Assembly (NCBI GenBank): GCA_035578175.1
Contig: JAQMRL010000011.1
Location: forward strand, 2,739,501 to 2,803,500
Origin: Catonia carolina
Lineage: Eukaryota > Arthropoda > Insecta > Hemiptera > Achilidae
DNA: 64,000 nt
Direction: 5' to 3'
A program made the translations under genes and the position numbers. Below are positions 1 through 10,897 of this stretch, one piece after another. The notes under the pieces were generated by a model. It worked only from the letters and a program-made list of their open reading frames with translations, searched no databases and was not told the origin of the DNA. The stretch's first letter is position 1, and every line of letters begins with the position of its first letter.

Positions 1-365
1 CAACATTATTTTTTTTGTGGTGCAAGTCCTCTTATTTAAATTAAAGTTTGCAGTAATAACTTAATAATTTATTTCCTACTGCTTTTACGAAATATTTATA
101 CATATTTTTAAATTACAAAATCTTTAATAATTTTCTATGTAGGAAGAATACCATAATATTCGTCTTAATTTATTGTACATTTACGTAATAATAAAATTAT
201 ATTATATTATATTACTGATAAATTTCAATAAATTCTTAGAAATAAATTTATGTACTGGTATTAGTAGTTAGTTGGTTCAAATTTTTATAAGCGTAAAAAA
301 TTATCATTTGAATGTAGCATTATAGGTACTATTTTAATGTTGTAATTTTTTTTTAATGTTAACGT
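1..365. other. AT-rich stretch without a gene
   Basis: No coding or repeat-family signal recognised. There is a short (ATATT)n-like run near 190-215. An A-family repeat follows directly. Confidence 0.6.
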
Positions 366-601
366 GTTGTTTAGGTTATCAGCCCAAAGGCTGGTTTGAA
401 CCTCTAGTGGGTTTAATAAGTAAAATGAGGAGTTCGGTAGTTTACCTTCCTTCCACACCTAGTGGAAAAGTATGTTTATCAGTTTCCCAGGCCTTTCGAA
501 AAGCACCTATTTTCTACCTTGCAGATGACACCTTCAATTCATTCACCACAGAGTCTGGCTGAGTAATGAAATTCATTACTCTCAGAGGAGATAGCTCATA
601 C
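366..601 (+). repeat. Family A retroposon-like repeat, copy 1 (truncated)
   Basis: Matches the first ~235 bp of the family A consensus that recurs throughout the window: CATCAGCC-GAAA-GGCTG-type hairpin, CCTCTAGAGG palindrome and TTTACTAAGTAAAA near one end. It stops at about 601, where family C sequence (copy 1) begins without a gap. The ~68-codon frame in it (356-562) is a chance frame in the repeat. Confidence 0.8.
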
Positions 602-1170
602 TATAGGGTAGGCGCCATGTTTGCTGAAATTCTTGGTGAGGCTGTTTTCACGTAAAAAAATTGTTTTTTTAAGATTGCGGCTTTAATGTGCATTTTAGCG
701 CAAAAATGTATATAATAAAAGTTGTAGAGACTTTAAAATCCTATAACTTTTATTTTAAACATTTTTTGTATAACGCTTAGTTTAGCGGTAATTAGCGATA
801 TTCTGTTTTTTTCTCACGAAAACGTGTAAAAAAGATTATTTAAAGATTTTAGCCTTAGTGTGCATTTTACGACAAAAGTGTATATAATCAAATTTATAGG
901 AAATTAAAAGATCTACAACTTTTATTTAGAGCATTTTTCTCTACAGAGCCTAGTTCTGTCTAGCGTGAAAGAGTGATTTTCCGTATTTTTAAGACAATCT
1001 GAGGTTGATTTTCATTTTGCGTCTTTCAATCATGATTAAAATTAGGTTATGTTTATTGAGGTTAGTTTTTTGTTTATTTCTAATGTTTTATTACTAATAT
1101 TAGGTTTATTGTTAATTATTTGCATTGGCAAGAGAAAGTTGTGTGAGTGTTACACACCAGAGTTTTTTAT
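602..1170 (+). repeat. Family C element, copy 1 (5' truncated)
   Basis: Carries the 3' ~570 bp of family C: the GTAGGCGCCATG block, the repeated ATCTACAACTTTTATT blocks, GGCAAGAGAAAGT and the terminal GTGTGAG...CACACCAG hairpin. The 5' ~350 bp is missing and is replaced by A copy 1. Confidence 0.8.
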
Positions 1171-1803
1171 TTATGAATGTTAATTATTTTTAAACAGTTT
1201 AACTAAAATGTTTGGAAGGCCCACATATGTTCCTTCAGCTTGAAGTATCTTCTTCGCTCAGGGCCTCTTCTACCATATATTTTACTCTGTACAACCAATT
1301 GCAGTTATGAGTATTTTTCGCCCCGCATGATACGACCGAAGTTTTCTAGTTGTCTTGTTTCAATTATACTGTAACATTATAATAGCGATATTCTAAAAAT
1401 AGTTACGGTAATAAATTGTGTATCGTGTTATTTGGAGCATGGAGCAAGGATATTACGATGAATAAAATGTTTTGAATAGGAATTTTCGAAAATTGAAACT
1501 AGTAAAAACGGTTGTTTTTATTTTTATTTTTTTTACCATGTTCGGGTAAAGCGGAAAAAGTGTTAGAAGGGTCTCAATTGTTTGAGGAGTTGGTTGATTG
1601 AGTTAGTAAGTTAGTATTTGAACTCTGAATTGAATTATCGGGTATTGTTTATAGTTGAATTTAATTTGAACTTATAAGTTTTACAATTAATTTAATTTAG
1701 TTAATGTAATTGTAATTTTTTGTAGCCTAATATAAAACTGTAATCATGAATCGTGACAGTAAATAAGTCATAAGCAGTAATAGAGTTTGATAAGGTTAAA
1801 GAT
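1171..1803. other. AT-rich stretch without a gene
   Basis: No reading frame, RNA gene or recognised repeat family seen here. Confidence 0.6.
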
Positions 1804-2200
1804 TTGCCCTAACTTACAAGTGGAGTGTTAATTTTTTTGTATTCAATCTGCTAATTCCAGGGCTACAAAAATAGTTCTGTTTTTTTATCACATGGTTAGC
1901 CAATTATATGACTGAAGCATTTAAGAACAGAAGTGGTAGAGGTGTAAAAGATGTTAGTCAACAGTTATCTCTTCTGAGAGTTATGAAGTTCATTATACAC
2001 CCAGACCCTGTGGTAAATGAAGTGAGATGTCATTTGCTAGGTGGAAGGTAGATGCTTTTCAAAGGCCTGATTTCCTGAAAGGTATACTTTTCCACTCAGT
2101 GAGGAAGGCATGATAAACCACCTCATCCTCGTTTTACTTAGTAACGACTCAAAAGGTTCAAACCTGTTTTTCGTCTAATAACCTAAAGAATAACAAGTGA
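1804..2200 (-). repeat. Family A repeat, copy 2
   Basis: Near full-length copy in the minus orientation. It begins with a degenerate version of the GCCCATAACAGGCAGGTGG end and finishes at the ACCTAAACAACA-like end. Moderately diverged from the other copies, so probably old. Confidence 0.8.
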
Positions 2201-2406
2201 AGAAAGTTTGTTTATTAATTATTTTACCCAGATTCCGGAAGAACCTAGGATTACTTGTTACAGTGTATGTAAACATAAGTTGCAGGTCACAATCAATTCT
2301 ACAGTGGGCCTTCATGTTCTTATCTTCTGCTTCTATATGACAAAAAACCAATTCGGTATTTCACCTTAGGGACCATGTAAAACAATGGAGAAAACTGTAT
2401 CAGAAC

Positions 2407-3214
2407 TATAGTTACTTGAGTCACGAGTTTGCCCTTGTTTGCAACGAGGGGTAAAAGGGGTAAAGCATCAGTGCGCATGCGCGACTGCTTTAATTTTAGT
2501 ACAAGAAACACAACAACATATGGCCAGAGCATATATTGTATATCACGGAACCTTTTGTAGGTTAACTGTACGAATATAACTGTTTGTTACCGTAAACAGA
2601 AATGTCAGTTTCTCGAAAACGTGGGCAGACTATTCACAGTGCTGAACGAAATCTAATATGCAGTGTAATAAAATGCTGTGAAGTTGAAGCTAAACAAAAA
2701 TGTCTTTCCGTTCCTCTTAACAAAAGCCATGAGCGAGTGGCTAACTACTGTAATGTTTCTCTTTCTACAATTCGAAAAATAAAGAAGGAAATTAAAGACG
2801 TGAAGAAGCTATTCTTCAACAGTTTTGTTGACACCTATTAAAAAAAGGAAACGGTTATGTACTTACGATACTAATGAGACTGATAGTAAAGACGCCGATT
2901 ACAATGATAGTAAAGAAGGCGATTCATTCGTGGAAAATTTTGTTTCAATGGAATAAGGTAGCTAGCTGGTAATTACAGTAAATCAAACATTTCTAGTCCT
3001 GTAGTTAAGGCAATATCACAGGTCACATTTATTTTATATAGAAAAACAATTTCTCAGAATAAACCAGCTTACAAAATGTATGTAGAAACTGAACGGTAGT
3101 GAAATTTACGAGTAGTGTCTCACTGTTGAGGTTGGCAGCACTGTCAAATTTTCACTTCACTTCCTCACAACCCATCTATACTCAAAAGGCAAACTCGTGA
3201 CTTCAGTATCTATA
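2407..3214 (+). mobile_element. Tc1/mariner (IS630)-type element, non-autonomous
   Basis: Terminal inverted repeats share a perfect 15 bp core, AGTCACGAGTTTGCC, at 2419-2433 and inverted at 3188-3202. The matches extend outward to TATAG.TACT, and TA dinucleotides sit at both edges as expected for TA-target elements. At about 0.8 kb it is too short for a full transposase, and the only coding content is an N-terminal helix-turn-helix region (2602-2956). I infer an internally deleted relative of an IS630-Tc1-mariner transposon. Superfamily assignment rests on the TIR/TA structure and the HTH resemblance, without a DDE domain. Confidence 0.6.
2602..2956 (+). pseudogene. Transposase N-terminal HTH fragment
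   Basis: A 79-codon frame starts MSVSRKRGQT and contains VANYCNVSLSTIRKIKKE. This is the VA..TGVS..TI.RI.KE pattern of the N-terminal DNA-binding domain in insect IS630/Tc1-mariner transposases. After its stop at 2839-2841, another frame stays open over 2830-2956 (TPIKKRKRL..., then an acidic stretch ending FVENFVSME). This suggests one frameshift in a formerly longer frame. No catalytic DDE/D residues are present. It lies between matching inverted repeats, so the fragment belongs to the element at 2407-3214. It could bind the element's ends if expressed, but nothing shows that it is. Confidence 0.5.
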
Positions 3215-3875
3215 CTAAAAATACTATTTTTCTTCATTTATTTACAGTTGAATTTATCATTTATAGTTTTCTAATAGTGGTTTTAGTTGTCTTCTCTAGT
3301 TTTGAAACTCCCTGTGGGTATACAACTGTTTCTATAGCCGTAATAATATGTGGACGACACAGATTCATTCTTGTTTCTTTTTTTCATTTATCTATAGATA
3401 GTAGTTTGTTTCAGACTAAGCAAATATTTATAAGCTTATAAAAATGTGAGCAAATAACGAAAGAGCATAAGCAAACACACTTTCACTAAAATTAAACCAA
3501 CTTGTCGACCTCTTCTGGTTTGTCCCTATACATATATAGCATATTAACTTCACCTAATGGTTACGTCATTTGCCACATAATACCGGTATCTTTCTGGAAT
3601 TCAGTATTGCTAATTGACCGAACGTTGTGAGTTCTTTTCATATAAACTATTAATTTGTCACATATTTCGTTCTTAAATTTCTTTTCTTAGGCGATGCTTC
3701 GTTATTTTACATGCAAAGTATGATTTTGGTATCTATTCATAACATCCTTTCGTAATAAAATTAGATCTAACCTGCTTGCTTAAAAACCTTAGTTACAGAA
3801 CAAGTCCTTGTAAATTGTTGTATATAAATTTCTCGTTGTTACGAGGAATGCTATACCCTTTTAAAGCTGCGGGTG
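3215..3875. other. AT-rich stretch without a gene
   Basis: No frame above background and no recognised repeat family between the two Tc1/mariner-type elements. Confidence 0.6.
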
Positions 3876-3877
3876 TA

Positions 3878-5195
3878 CGAGGGGGTACCCAAAAGAAACC
3901 GGAATTATTTTTTAAAACTATTTATTTTTAATTTTTTTACAAAAGAACCTTATCCCCTTCAAAATACTCTCCATTACAACTAATACATTCCACCGGTGCT
4001 TCCACTGTTCAAAACATTTTTTGTACTCCTCTTCAGTGATGGCTGCCAGCTCATCCGTCGTTTTTTTCTTGACATCATCAACGTTGTTAAATCGGAGACC
4101 TTTCATGCCCCTTTTCATGCGTGGGAACAAGAAAAAATCACACGGAGCCAGATCGGGTGAGTACGGTGCGTGTGGTAGCAAAACCATGCCGTTTTTCGCC
4201 AAAAACTGGGTAACCGAGATTGCCGTGTGTGCAGGCGCGTTGTCGTGGTGGAAAAACCAGTCCCCTGTCTGCCACAAATTAGGTCTTTTACGACGAATGC
4301 TGTTTCGTAGTCTTCTTAACACTTCAAGATAAAAAGCTTGATTTACCGTCTGGCCTGGTGGAACGAACTCTGAATGGACAATTCCCCTCACATCAAAAAA
4401 CCAAATCAGCATTGTTTTGATGTTCGATCTGACTTGACGACTTTTTTTGGTCGGGGTGATAATGAAGTCTTCCATTGACTGGATTGTTGTTTGGTTTCTG
4501 GGTCGTACCCATAGCACCAAGACTCGTCACCCGTAATGATCTTTGACATGAAATCTGGATCAGTTTCAAGCTGTTGTTTCAAATCACTACACGTTTCAAT
4601 TCGACGTTCCTTTTGAGTGTCTGTCAGAACCCGAGGCACAAACTTGGCAGCGACTCTTTTCATTGTCAAGTCTTCTGTTAAAATGCTTTGGACTAAGCTC
4701 CAAGATAACCCACTAACCTGTGATATTTGGTCAATGGTCTGTCGTCGGTCTGTTCGTACAATTTCTTTCACTTTCACAACATTTTCGTCTGTTCGGGAAG
4801 TCGACGGTCGTCCAGAACGAGGTTTGTTCTCAATCGACATGTCGCCATTTTTAAAGCGCAAAAACCACTCGTACACTTGGGTTTTTCCAATAGCGTCGTC
4901 TTTGTAAGCTGTGTTCAACATTACAACTGTTTCCGCGGCGTTTTTACCGAGCAAGAAGCAAAATTTCACAGCCGCACGTTGTTCATTAAAACTTGCCATC
5001 ATGAAAAACGACACGAGCACAAAACAGCAGTAGCGAGAACAATCACTGCACGAGAACAGAACAAGCTAGATCAACGAACAAAATGGCATTGAACTGGCAA
5101 TGAGTAGCGCTACAAGCAGCCTAGTGGCGGGGATTTGTACTGCACAAGCTCCGCCCACAGCAGAGCTATTCCGGATACTTTTGGGTACCCCCTCG
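3878..5195 (-). mobile_element. mariner transposon (DD34D), nearly complete
   Basis: A 1318 bp element bounded by inverted repeats starting CGAGGGGGTACCCAAAAG at both ends. About 28 bp pair with two mismatches (3878-3905 against 5168-5195). TA duplications flank it at 3876-3877 and 5196-5197. The size, TA target and single transposase frame on the minus strand fit the mariner family. The termini look intact, so they could still serve as substrate for a transposase made elsewhere. The coding frame is broken (see the transposase entry). Well-preserved ends and few coding lesions suggest a fairly recent insertion. Confidence 0.93.
3937..4999 (-). pseudogene. mariner transposase pseudogene (two frameshifts)
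   Basis: Cut-and-paste transposase of the mariner family, SETMAR-like in sequence. The probable start is the MASFNEQ methionine at 4999. The N-terminal half has the HTH region with VYEWFLRFKNG and a GRPS linker. The first catalytic aspartate is in TGDESWCY, the second in HHDNAPAH, and the third in SPDLAPCDFF. There are 34 residues between the last two, which is the DD34D signature. A one-base shift at the T-run 4442-4448 moves the second half to another frame. A second shift near 3985-3990 pushes the usual GEYFEGDKV ending out of frame; that frame would stop at 3937-3939. All three catalytic aspartates survive, but no single intact protein is encoded. Frames on the plus strand here are shadows. 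Confidence 0.92.
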
Positions 5196-5244
5196 TATTT
5201 AAAAAAAGAATCCTTTGTATTTGTTCTAAAAATCATGTGTTTTT

Positions 5245-6164
5245 ACTTTCTCTTGCCTACATGAATATATAGGAAGGAAAGTATTGTTTTCATGTCGATT
5301 TTTCGAATTCGAGTTTTCACCGGATCTACACGTTTCAGACCCCTGAACCCAAAAAAACATGTTTTTAGCGATTGGTCTTTGTGTGTGTGCGTGCGTGTAT
5401 GTTAACAGAATGTATCAAAAACGCAACATCGTACGAACTTAAAACTTGAAATTTAAGGTATACAATATACTACTACCGGACCGACACGAACTTTTCGTCA
5501 AAATCGGTCAACCGGAAGTAGTAGTTTATTCGTGTCATTTTTTTTGCGATTTTCTTAAAAACGGCTCTTACGATTTTTTTTTTAAAATCTCATTTACTAC
5601 AATTTTTATTCTCTACAAGATAGAGTAGGCGCCATGTCTGCTGAAATTCTTGGGGAGGCTGTTCTCTCGTAGAAAAAAGTGCTTTTTTTTAAGATTTCAT
5701 CCTTATTATGCGTTTTAGGTCGAAAGTGTTTATAATAAAAGTTGTAGACAATTTAAAAATCTACAACTTTTATTTCAAACATTTTTGTATAACGCTTAGT
5801 TTTGCGGTAATTAGTGATTTTCTGTTTTTTCATGAAAATCTGTAAAAGAGTCGTTTTGTTAAGATTTCGGCCGTAGTATCCATTTTCCGACAATAATGCA
5901 TAATCAAATTTATAGGAAATTAAAAGATCTACAACTTTCATTTTAAGCATTTTTCTCTACACAGCCTAGTTTAGCCTCAAAAAGTGATTTTCCGTATAAA
6001 GCCAAACTAAAGTTGATTTTCATTTTGCGTCTTTCACTCATGATTAAAATTTGGTTGTGTTTTTTGAGGTTAGTTTTTTGTTTATTTCTAACGTTTTATT
6101 ACTAATGTTATAGTGGTCATTATTTGCATTGGCAAGAGAAAGTCGTGTGGTTGTTTCTCACCAG
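5245..6164 (+). mobile_element. Family C Helentron-like element, copy 2 (full length)
   Basis: Full-length ~920 bp copy. It begins ACTTTCTCTTGCC (5245) after a T run, carries a (GT)n tract near 5380-5400, and ends with GGCAAGAGAAAGT (inverted copy of the start), then a diverged hairpin and CACCAG followed by ATTTT. No transposase is present. The inverted repeat close to each end, a 3' hairpin, an internal microsatellite and T-rich flanks are the hallmarks described for non-autonomous Helentrons (HINE/DINE-1). The class is inferred. Confidence 0.75.
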
Positions 6165-6760
6165 ATTTTATAATTGTATGACTAAACATCTTCTATTTCA
6201 ATGAAAATTATTTTGAAACAATGAAATTTACTGAAGGACTGTTTGCTTTTAGTGCAATTTAGTACGTTTGCTTTTATAGTATCATAAAATATTTTCCAGA
6301 TACTATTTGCAGAAAATAGTAAATAATATTTTATTGTTGCAGTTAGTTATTCACAGTTTGTAAAAGGAATGGAAGGTCTTCTTAGAGTTTTAAAAGTAGA
6401 GTCCTTCACTTATTTTTGTACCTTTAGGTAATAAAGCTATCATTAAACTGTTCTTAAACGTCATTTTGTTATTTACGTGATAGGTCTCATGTACTACTAA
6501 CCTTACTTTTAAAAGACAATTGTAATAGCACAGTTTTGTAATTTGTACAAAACTATCATATTTTTATCCTGTATAAAAATATCAAATGACTCGGTCCTAA
6601 ATTTTATATTTTGTTTTAAAACTGATTTTTCCTAGCTCATTTACTTTTGTACAAATTATCTTTTTCGAAAATTGCTTAATTTTATTTCAAGGTTTATGAT
6701 TCAAATTTCGAAATTATTGTAAACATAATTTCTGCAAATCATAAAGACAAAAGAAAACGT
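6165..6760. other. AT-rich stretch without a gene
   Basis: Very AT-rich, with no recognisable coding or repeat signal. Confidence 0.6.
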
Positions 6761-7152
6761 GTTGTTGTATTGTTTAGGTCAACAGCTAAAAGGCTAGTTT
6801 GAACCTCTAGTGGTTTTACTAAGTAAAATGAGGAGGTTGGTGATTTACTATTGCCTTCCTCACTGAGTTGAAAGAGTATGCTTATCAGCACGCCAGGCCT
6901 TCCGAAAAGCATTTACTCTGCACCCTCCAAATGACACATTCACCACAGGGTCTGGCTGTACAATGAAATTTGTTACTTTCAGAGTAGATAACTCCGACTA
7001 GTGTATTTTACACCTCTACATCTTCTGTTATTAAATAGTACAGTCGTATAATTGGCTGACCATGTGATAAGAAACAGAACTATTTTTTGTAGCCCTGGAA
7101 TTAGCAAATCGAGTGCAAATAATTTAACACTCCACCTGCCAGTTATGGGTGA
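6761..7152 (+). repeat. Family A repeat, copy 3 (full length)
   Basis: Runs from TGTTGT...TTTAGGTCA to GCCAGTTATGGG, covering the whole consensus. The internal GATAAGAAACAGAACTATTT and CCTGGAATTAGCAAATCGAG blocks are well preserved. Confidence 0.85.
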
Positions 7153-7420
7153 AAAGAAAATATATCAATGTACCTAATTGTATAATTACTAAATTGATGT
7201 CCTTTCACAGCGATTTTTTTCTTTGCAATTTTCGGTATTTTGTTCTGAAATGATCAAATTCATGGAAAGAATAGATAAACATGATGGAATGTCACTTAGT
7301 AAATTTAGGGAACAACCCAGCTTTATATGTCTTACTTTTATTAATTCTAATTAAGTTTTAGCAGAACCTTCTGTCTTAAATTAGGGATTTCATTTTTTTA
7401 CTTCTTCTTGGTTTATATCA

Positions 7421-7495
7421 TTGGTTCTCAACCTGGGTTACGCGAACCTAATTGCAATGGGTCGCTAGGGGGTTCGTGGAAAGAAAATGTGTAAT
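7421..7495. mobile_element. hAT-type terminal fragment
   Basis: ATTGGTTCTCAACCTGGGTT, followed by a G-rich mirror segment, resembles the CAGTGGTTCTCAACC terminal repeat of hAT transposons. The opposite end and an 8 bp duplication were not found, so this may be a remnant only. Confidence 0.4.
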
Positions 7496-7689
7496 GGCGG
7501 ATTTGTAAAACGAGTAATTTTTAACTAAACAAAAAGCACCCACCCGAGTAAATATTTTTAATAAGCAGATTCAAAATCCTTTTTCTAAAGATAATTTTCA
7601 GTCAGCACAGTTTGATTTTGCACAAAAAGAAATTTCAATTTAAATTGGCCTTTGGGCCAGCCCAGTCAGTCAGCTGGTAGAAAGTCACT

Positions 7690-7870
7690 ATTATTTGTTA
7701 AGTAACACCGATTGGGCAAGCGACTTTGTATGGTAACCAGCTGACAGCCATTCATGAACAAACTCTACTGGGGGTCCCTGTTCAAACTCATGCCTAATTC
7801 ACGTCAAATAACAGTAAAGCAGCGATCAAATTGGGTAGTTGTCAATAATGTACAGTTCCCGATGACAAAT
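7690..7870 (+). repeat. Family G repeat, copy 1
   Basis: Shares blocks such as TATGGTAACCAGCTGACA and GCGATCAA...GT.GTCAATA with copies at 31370 (plus) and 41372 (minus). GTTCAAACTC inside it matches the polymerase III B-box pattern, so a degraded SINE is possible. No clear A box. Confidence 0.5.
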
Positions 7871-8332
7871 AACAAAAATAAAGAAATAATAAAATGAAAT
7901 TGCTTTTGACAGTGCATTGAAATTCAACTTTTAAGACAAAACCTTTTATTAGCGTTTGGTTGGATCTCAACAGTATTTATGAACATCTGTCTGACCTGGC
8001 ATTGAAGGTTTTATTGCCTTTTACTATTTGAAAATTTTGTCTCAAGTTTTCAAGGCGTAGTACATGGTTGTAGAGTTAACTTTTAATAATTTATTTTTTT
8101 ATTTGTTTGTTTGTAGTGGAGAAAATATTTACCACAAAAATATGGTAAGTGAGCAAACGTAATGTGTCTTATGTTTCACATCTGTTAACGTTGTCTTTTA
8201 CTTACAATCACTTCCATGATACCGTCCCTTCTGACATTAATGACCCATTTCTGCATTTCATCTGTAAATATAACTCGCCGCTTCCGTGTCTCGAATCAGT
8301 GGGGTAGGTGGATAAGAATTAATAAGTGGATC

Positions 8333-8492
8333 AGAATCATAGAAGTACGTGTGCTCTGAGCCAGGATTTTGGCATAGGAAGAAGTTCGGCCGCCAAAGGC
8401 GTTGGGTGGACCAGAAACATAAAAGTGCGTGCGCTGCGCGCTTGCACTTTGCCATAGGAAGAAGTTCGGGGGCCAAAGGGGTTGGGCGGTTG
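8333..8492. repeat. 80 bp tandem duplication
   Basis: Two adjacent units with an 80 bp period (8333 and 8413). Both contain CATAGGAAGAAGTTCGG followed by GGCCAAAGG.GTTGGG. The units differ by roughly 20 percent, so the duplication is not recent. It begins a GC-richer block that continues to 9110. Confidence 0.8.
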
Positions 8493-9110
8493 AGATTAGT
8501 TTTGAGTTTGAAGTTTTGAAAGTTGAGATTAATGTTTGAAGGTCTAAAGTTTCAAAATTGTTATTTGAAATTGATTGTTGGAGATTTTAAGGTATAAACG
8601 TTTCAGGTTGAGACAGATTTTTTTTGGGTCAACAGGTGCCCACTGGCGTGGCTAGCTAGTGCTGGGTTATAGTGACGGATTCTTAGTGGCTGTGGTTTTC
8701 TGGCTTCGGTCACTAAGTTTGATAGTTCGCTCTAGGGGGTTGTTAAGGGTCTCTGCAATGCGTTTGTTGCGTGTGCATTAACCCTAATTTTTGTTGGGGG
8801 AGCGTGCTCCTATTCAACTTTCGGAATGTCGTTCATGGGGGCACATCAGTGGTTCTTGGCATCCCGGGGCCGTTTCATCAGCGACAACATCCTGGTGCAA
8901 TGCGAGAGAATTAGTCAGGCGCCTGAACTTCCTACGTCTGACGCAGTTGATTGTCCGGAACTATGTTCGACAGACATACGTGCGATATGGTTTGTAATGT
9001 GGCTAACACACGGTTCGACTGCGGATTCTAGCGTTATAAGGGTGCTTGGGGTGCCGCGTCCGTCACCCGCCGAGGGCGGCTTCCGTCATCGGAAAAAAGT
9101 GTTCAAAAAA
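8493..9110 (+). other. GC-rich unassigned block
   Basis: Base composition rises sharply against the AT-rich surroundings from about 8640 to 9095. A 115-codon frame begins at 8826 (MSFMGAHQWFLASRG...), but only its first ~95 codons lie in the GC-rich part and it resembles no family I recognise. A C/G hairpin, CCGCC-GAGG-GCGGC, sits near 9068. It may be a diverged mobile element or an old gene fragment. I cannot decide. Confidence 0.35.
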
Positions 9111-9173
9111 GAAATAATTACTTTTTTCGTAATTGTCTACCAAGATTTAAACAATTTCTATTCTTTACTTTAA

Positions 9174-10398
9174 AATAATTAAAAAAGTGATATACAATTC
9201 CAATACTATAATAATTGCCGGTACCTGATCTTTAAAACGATACAAATATTAAGTAATTATGTTTTCATTACGTTATTCAATATGAGTTTGTAAATGAGAA
9301 CGTGAATATGGCATGGAGTCGATATTTTTACTTAGGTTAGTAGCGCTAAAACTCCCATATTATGAAATACATTGCTTATGGACTTTCCGTACTGCATTCT
9401 GAACGCGAAATCAACTGTAGTGTCTTTTGGACCTCTACCTCTTCTGTTCTTAAATAGTTAATAGGCTGACTATGTGATAAGAAACAGAACTATTTTTTGT
9501 AGCCCTGGTTGAGATATAATTAATACTTTTAATATAAAATTTATAAATATAGTTTATATGTAATTTTGGCGTGTTGTATGTTTAGGTAGCAGGTTATTTA
9601 ATTTAGAGGTGAAGTGAGAGAATAGTCATTTTTTTACAGTGTTTCTTGTTGTGTTTGGAAGGAGCAGGTGTTGGTTACTTGTAATTTTGTTATAGGTATG
9701 TTTATTTTCAATTGCATATTTATTGACCGTATTAAACTATGTTTCTGAAACTTCATATTGAGTATCCTCTCCTCAGTACGATATCGAATTTATGAATTTT
9801 AAATAAGAATAATATTCAAAAGATTGTAAAGGACGTCAATTCGTGATGATATTTATTAAGATTTTTAAAAGGTTACCGTACTTTATACGACTGATGTGTC
9901 ATATGTTACGACATCTTAAGATCACCTTTTACATTATTAAAAATAATGATGTTTTCCATTTCACATTGGCTACTTGAAATATTGTAAATAATTCATAATC
10001 GTAATAGAGTTGTCTTTAATCTTGTGTAGGTGTTATGTTACATGTAGACAGAAAAGAAATAGTTCAGATATCATCAGCATATCAATTTATTTTTTATTCC
10101 TCTTTGTCGTAATCATGTTCTTTCCTTTCCTGATTTATGTTGAAAATATATTTTTCAAATTTGTTTATTTGATGTAGTGTTCGTATTTAATAGTCAATTC
10201 GTCAGACACTTATCGATATCGTCTCCTTTCAATAAAATAATGTACCGATTGAATTGTAGATTTTATCGTATTATTTTGTTATCGAAGTTACTATTGTTGC
10301 TGTGACTGAATACAACGGAAACTTGTATAATTGTTACAGTTTGTCATTTATTTTAATAAATTTATCGGTTTTTAATTGTTTCACTGTTTATTTTTTTT
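9174..10398. other. AT-rich stretch with one A fragment
   Basis: Nothing coding was found. A ~90 bp piece of family A (plus strand, 9418-9508, with GATAAGAAACAGAACTATTT) is the only recognisable part. The remainder is low-complexity AT-rich DNA. Confidence 0.6.
9418..9508 (+). repeat. Family A repeat, copy 4 (fragment)
   Basis: Only the block from GTGTCTTTTGGACCTCTACC to TTTTTTGTAGCCCTGG remains. Confidence 0.75.
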
Positions 10399-10575
10399 TC
10401 TTTGTTTATTTAACGTCGCATCAACTACAGTGGTCATTAGCGACGACGTTGGGTTGTAACTGTGAAGGATGAAATGATATTTGTAAGGTATGAAAATATG
10501 CCGTGCATGAGTAGGATTCGAACCCAAGACCGCATGATGAGAGGCGAGCACGTTACCAACTACGCCAAAGCGGCC
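10399..10575 (-). repeat. tRNA-derived SINE (family E), copy 1
   Basis: On the minus strand the head reads GGCCGCTTTGGCGTAGTTGG (A-box-like), followed by GGGTTCGAATCC (perfect B box), as in a tRNA. The body ends with GATGCGACGTTAAATAAACA. The tRNA-like head does not stand alone as a gene because the body and tail recur at 61241. It abuts a family C fragment. Confidence 0.85.
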
Positions 10576-10584
10576 GGCATCTCA

Positions 10585-10897
10585 CGCATTTTACGACAAA
10601 AGTGTATATAATCAAATTTATAGAAAATTGAAAGATCTACAACTTTTAATGAAAGCAGTTTTCTCTATAGAGCCTAGTTTAGCGTGGAAGAGTGATTTTT
10701 CGTATTTTTAAGCCACACAGGTTGATTTTCATTTTGCGTCTTTCACTCATGATTAAAATTAGGATATAACATATTATACGACTATGAAATTTGAGGTTAG
10801 TTTTTTGGTTTATTTCTAATGTTTTATTACTAATGTTAGATTATATTGTTCATTATTTGCATTGGCAAGAGAAATTTGTGTGAGTGTTTCACACCAG
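10585..10897 (+). repeat. Family C element, copy 3 (5' truncated)
   Basis: The 3' ~310 bp of family C, from CATTTTACGACAAAAGTG to the intact terminal hairpin GTGTGAGTGTTTCACAC and CAGATTTTT. Confidence 0.85.

Noticed and set aside
4021..5092. Plus-strand frames of 96-121 codons
   Set aside because: They overlap the minus-strand mariner transposase, whose motifs are unambiguous.
10490..10575. Possible tRNA gene on the minus strand
   Set aside because: A good B box and a fair A box, but there is no acceptor-stem pairing, and the same head occurs fused to the same SINE body at 61241.
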